In this document: one piece after another, positions 5,842-6,646 of the stretch | Layout of the letters: each line of letters opens with the position of its first letter | How positions within the stretch are numbered: the stretch's first letter is position 1 | From: an uncultured Clostridia bacterium | Lineage (GTDB): Bacteria > Bacillota > Clostridia > Christensenellales > Aristaeellaceae | Assembly (NCBI GenBank): GCA_946496415.1 | Contig: CAMMGP010000069.1 | Coordinates: 1-6,646 of the forward strand | Length of the DNA: 6,646 bases | Direction of reading: 5' to 3' | Translations under genes and position numbers: made by a program | The notes under the pieces: generated by a model | What the model saw: only the letters and a program-made list of their open reading frames with translations | Database searches by the model: none | Told to the model about the DNA's origin: nothing

Positions 5842-6286
5842 ATTCGCGTTCGGAGCCGAGATAGATCGTCTCGCCAAAGTCGATCAGCGCCGGGAGGTTG
5901 TCGCGGATGGCCCGCGGAAAGAGATTGCGGCGGCGCAACTCGCCGGCGTCGACCCATTCCATGCCGATTTGAAAGCGATCGCGTTCAGTCGGGACGCGCT
6001 TCTGCTTTCCCTCAAGGCGGCAGAGAAAGACAAAATAGAGTTTGTGGCTCATGCCGCTTTCCCGATTTTCACAAACGCGCTCATAGATGCCGGAAAGGCG
6101 CACGGGCGCGACGCTGTATCCCGTCTCCTCCAGAAGTTCTCGCCGCACGGCCTCCAAAAGCGTTTCGCCCTCGCGTTGTCCGCCGCCGGGCAGGGCGTAA
6201 TAATCGCCAAAGCGGGACACGCAGCGGTTGACGAGTATCTTGCCATCGTTGAGCACGAGCGCCTTCGCGGAGTTGCGTACAGGCAT
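5837..6286 (-). CDS. Nudix hydrolase with canonical Nudix box
   Basis: This 149-residue protein carries a full Nudix signature, G35-x5-E41-x7-R49-E50-L51-x-E53-E54-x-G56-Y57, preceded by DYYALPGG. It should therefore hydrolyse a nucleoside-diphosphate-linked substrate in a metal-dependent way. The later part (QIGMEWVDAGEL about 106-117, then LFPRAIRDNL about 122-131) resembles small MutT-like Nudix proteins annotated without a defined substrate. The substrate (oxidised nucleotide, ADP-ribose, sugar nucleotide or other) cannot be told from sequence. The ATG at 6286 is chosen over the upstream in-frame Met at 6388 because a strong purine run (GAGGAGGAGGG) lies just before it, a promoter fits just upstream, and the domain begins at MPVRNSAKALV. 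It is a single gene, convergent with the L,D-transpeptidase-like gene and divergent from the E2 gene. Confidence 0.93.
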   Translation of the reverse strand: MPVRNSAKALVLNDGKILVNRCVSRFGDYYALPGGGQREGETLLEAVRRELLEETGYSVAPVRLSGIYERVCENRESGMSHKLYFVFLCRLEGKQKRVPTERDRFQIGMEWVDAGELRRRNLFPRAIRDNLPALIDFGETIYLGSERES

Positions 6287-6316
6287 GGCCCTCCTCCTCG
6301 GTCTTGTATTGGCAAC

Positions 6317-6345
6317 ATTATACATCCGCGCCGCGCAAAAGGCAA
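6317..6345 (-). promoter_or_regulatory. Sigma-A-type promoter of the canonical Nudix gene
   Basis: On the minus strand, TTGCCT (6340-6345) is followed by 17 bases and a perfect TATAAT (6317-6322). Initiation would fall near 6310, giving a leader of about 24 bases that carries the GAGGAGGAGGG ribosome site. This also argues against the longer reading frame starting at 6388, which would begin upstream of the promoter. Confidence 0.7.
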
Positions 6346-6453
6346 GCGGCCGGAAACTCGCTTTTATTTGTTGTGAAAAACCTTGCAAATTCCATAGAAA
6401 CGGTCAGCGATTGTTAAGGAATATTAAGCTTCGGAAAAGTTCGCGTACTTTGA

Positions 6454-6482
6454 TTGATTCTTCAAAACGTTGCTGATAGAAT
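6454..6482 (+). promoter_or_regulatory. Sigma-A-type promoter of the lipoyl-domain E2 gene
   Basis: TTGATT (6454-6459), a 17-base spacer and TAGAAT (6477-6482) match 4/6 and 5/6 of the consensus hexamers. Initiation would fall near 6489, giving a leader of about 55 bases. The surrounding DNA (about 6360-6490) is clearly more AT-rich than the coding regions, as expected for a promoter. Confidence 0.6.
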
Positions 6483-6489
6483 GAATATA

Positions 6490-6507
6490 GTTGAGTAGAA
6501 ACTCGAC
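6490..6507 (+). other. Stem-loop at the predicted 5' end of the E2 mRNA
   Basis: GTTGAGT (6490-6496) pairs with ACTCGAC (6501-6507) as seven pairs, one of them G-U, around an AGAA loop. It begins at or within a base or two of the predicted transcription start. There is no T-run, so it is not a terminator. A 5'-terminal hairpin of this kind could protect the mRNA; that role is inferred. Confidence 0.4.
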
Positions 6508-6543
6508 GGAAATCTGCGAGCTTTATGCGTTGGGAGGATTTTT

Positions 6544-6646
6544 ATGGCAGTTGCGGTAATCATGCCCCGACAAGGAAACACCGTTGAGAGTTGTATCATC
6601 ACCAAGTGGTCCAAGCAGAAGGGCGACGCGGTGAAGGTCGGCGACA
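6544..6646 (+). CDS. Lipoyl-domain protein, probable E2 of a 2-oxoacid dehydrogenase complex (3' part outside window)
   Basis: The first 34 codons read MAVAVIMPRQGNTVESC and continue through KWSKQKGDAVKVGD. This is the start of a biotinyl/lipoyl domain as found at the N-terminus of dihydrolipoamide acyltransferases (E2) of pyruvate, acetoin or branched-chain 2-oxoacid dehydrogenase complexes. The MPxxG...VESCI..KW..KKGD..KVGD pattern is typical of anaerobic Firmicutes. The lipoylated Lys (usually in an E-T-D-K-A turn) and the catalytic core fall beyond the window edge, so which complex it serves is unknown. GGGAGGA at 6532-6538 is a good ribosome site five bases before the ATG. The gene has its own promoter and probably opens an operon. 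Confidence 0.85.
   Translation, partial: MAVAVIMPRQGNTVESCIITKWSKQKGDAVKVGD

Noticed and set aside
5411..6376. Plus-strand open frame of 321 codons across the L,D-transpeptidase-like and Nudix genes
   Set aside because: It crosses two well-supported genes in other frames, gives low-complexity Ala/Arg/Pro sequence in its first half and a reverse-strand shadow of the Nudix gene in its second, and has no ribosome site.
6287..6388. Longer start for the canonical Nudix hydrolase (Met at 6388)
   Set aside because: It would begin upstream of the TTGCCT-17-TATAAT promoter, add 34 non-domain residues and ignore the strong ribosome site just before the ATG at 6286.
1..6646. CRISPR arrays, insertion sequences, tRNA or rRNA genes, attachment sites
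   Set aside because: I saw no regularly spaced direct repeats, transposase-like protein, terminal inverted repeats, tRNA cloverleaf pattern or rRNA-like sequence in the window.

Overview
The window is a GC-rich (about 60% by eye) piece of bacterial chromosome with short intergenic gaps. Strong GGAGG-type ribosome sites precede most genes, promoters are of the sigma-A type, and there is at least one textbook intrinsic terminator. The gene content (PhoR/WalK-type kinase, aldo/keto reductase with a ferredoxin-like tail, clostridial-looking Nudix protein, Sir2 deacetylase, short RadC-like protein, anaerobe-style lipoyl E2 start) suggests a high-GC member of the Clostridia (Bacillota), probably anaerobic. 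This placement is inferred from protein style, not from a marker gene.

Layout, left to right. Positions 1-3074 (+) are the end of an operon: the last codons of an OmpR-family response regulator, a sensor histidine kinase overlapping it by 4 bases, and an aldo/keto reductase with C-terminal [4Fe-4S] motifs starting directly after the kinase stop. A strong hairpin terminator (3082-3114) closes it. Then come a Nudix-fold protein with a degenerate catalytic box (-, 3127-3555) and a divergent Sir2-family deacylase (+, 3633-4346). Next is a two-gene minus-strand operon of a small acidic unknown protein (5049-5333) and a RadC/JAB-domain protein (4354-5052), joined by an ATGA overlap. An L,D-transpeptidase-fold protein without a signal peptide (+, 5359-5832) diverges from that operon. 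A canonical Nudix hydrolase (-, 5837-6286) converges on it. The window ends in the first 34 codons of a lipoyl-domain E2 protein of a 2-oxoacid dehydrogenase complex (+, from 6544), with its own promoter and a possible leader hairpin.

Functionally, the first operon couples envelope signalling to a redox enzyme, and the last gene opens what is probably a 2-oxoacid dehydrogenase operon. Between them are mostly single-gene units that alternate in strand. Two Nudix-fold proteins lie near a sirtuin, whose reaction product is O-acyl-ADP-ribose, but a functional link is only a hypothesis. Nothing here looks like a mobile element, CRISPR array, defence island or RNA gene. The window reads as ordinary chromosome, with a few oddities listed in the findings.
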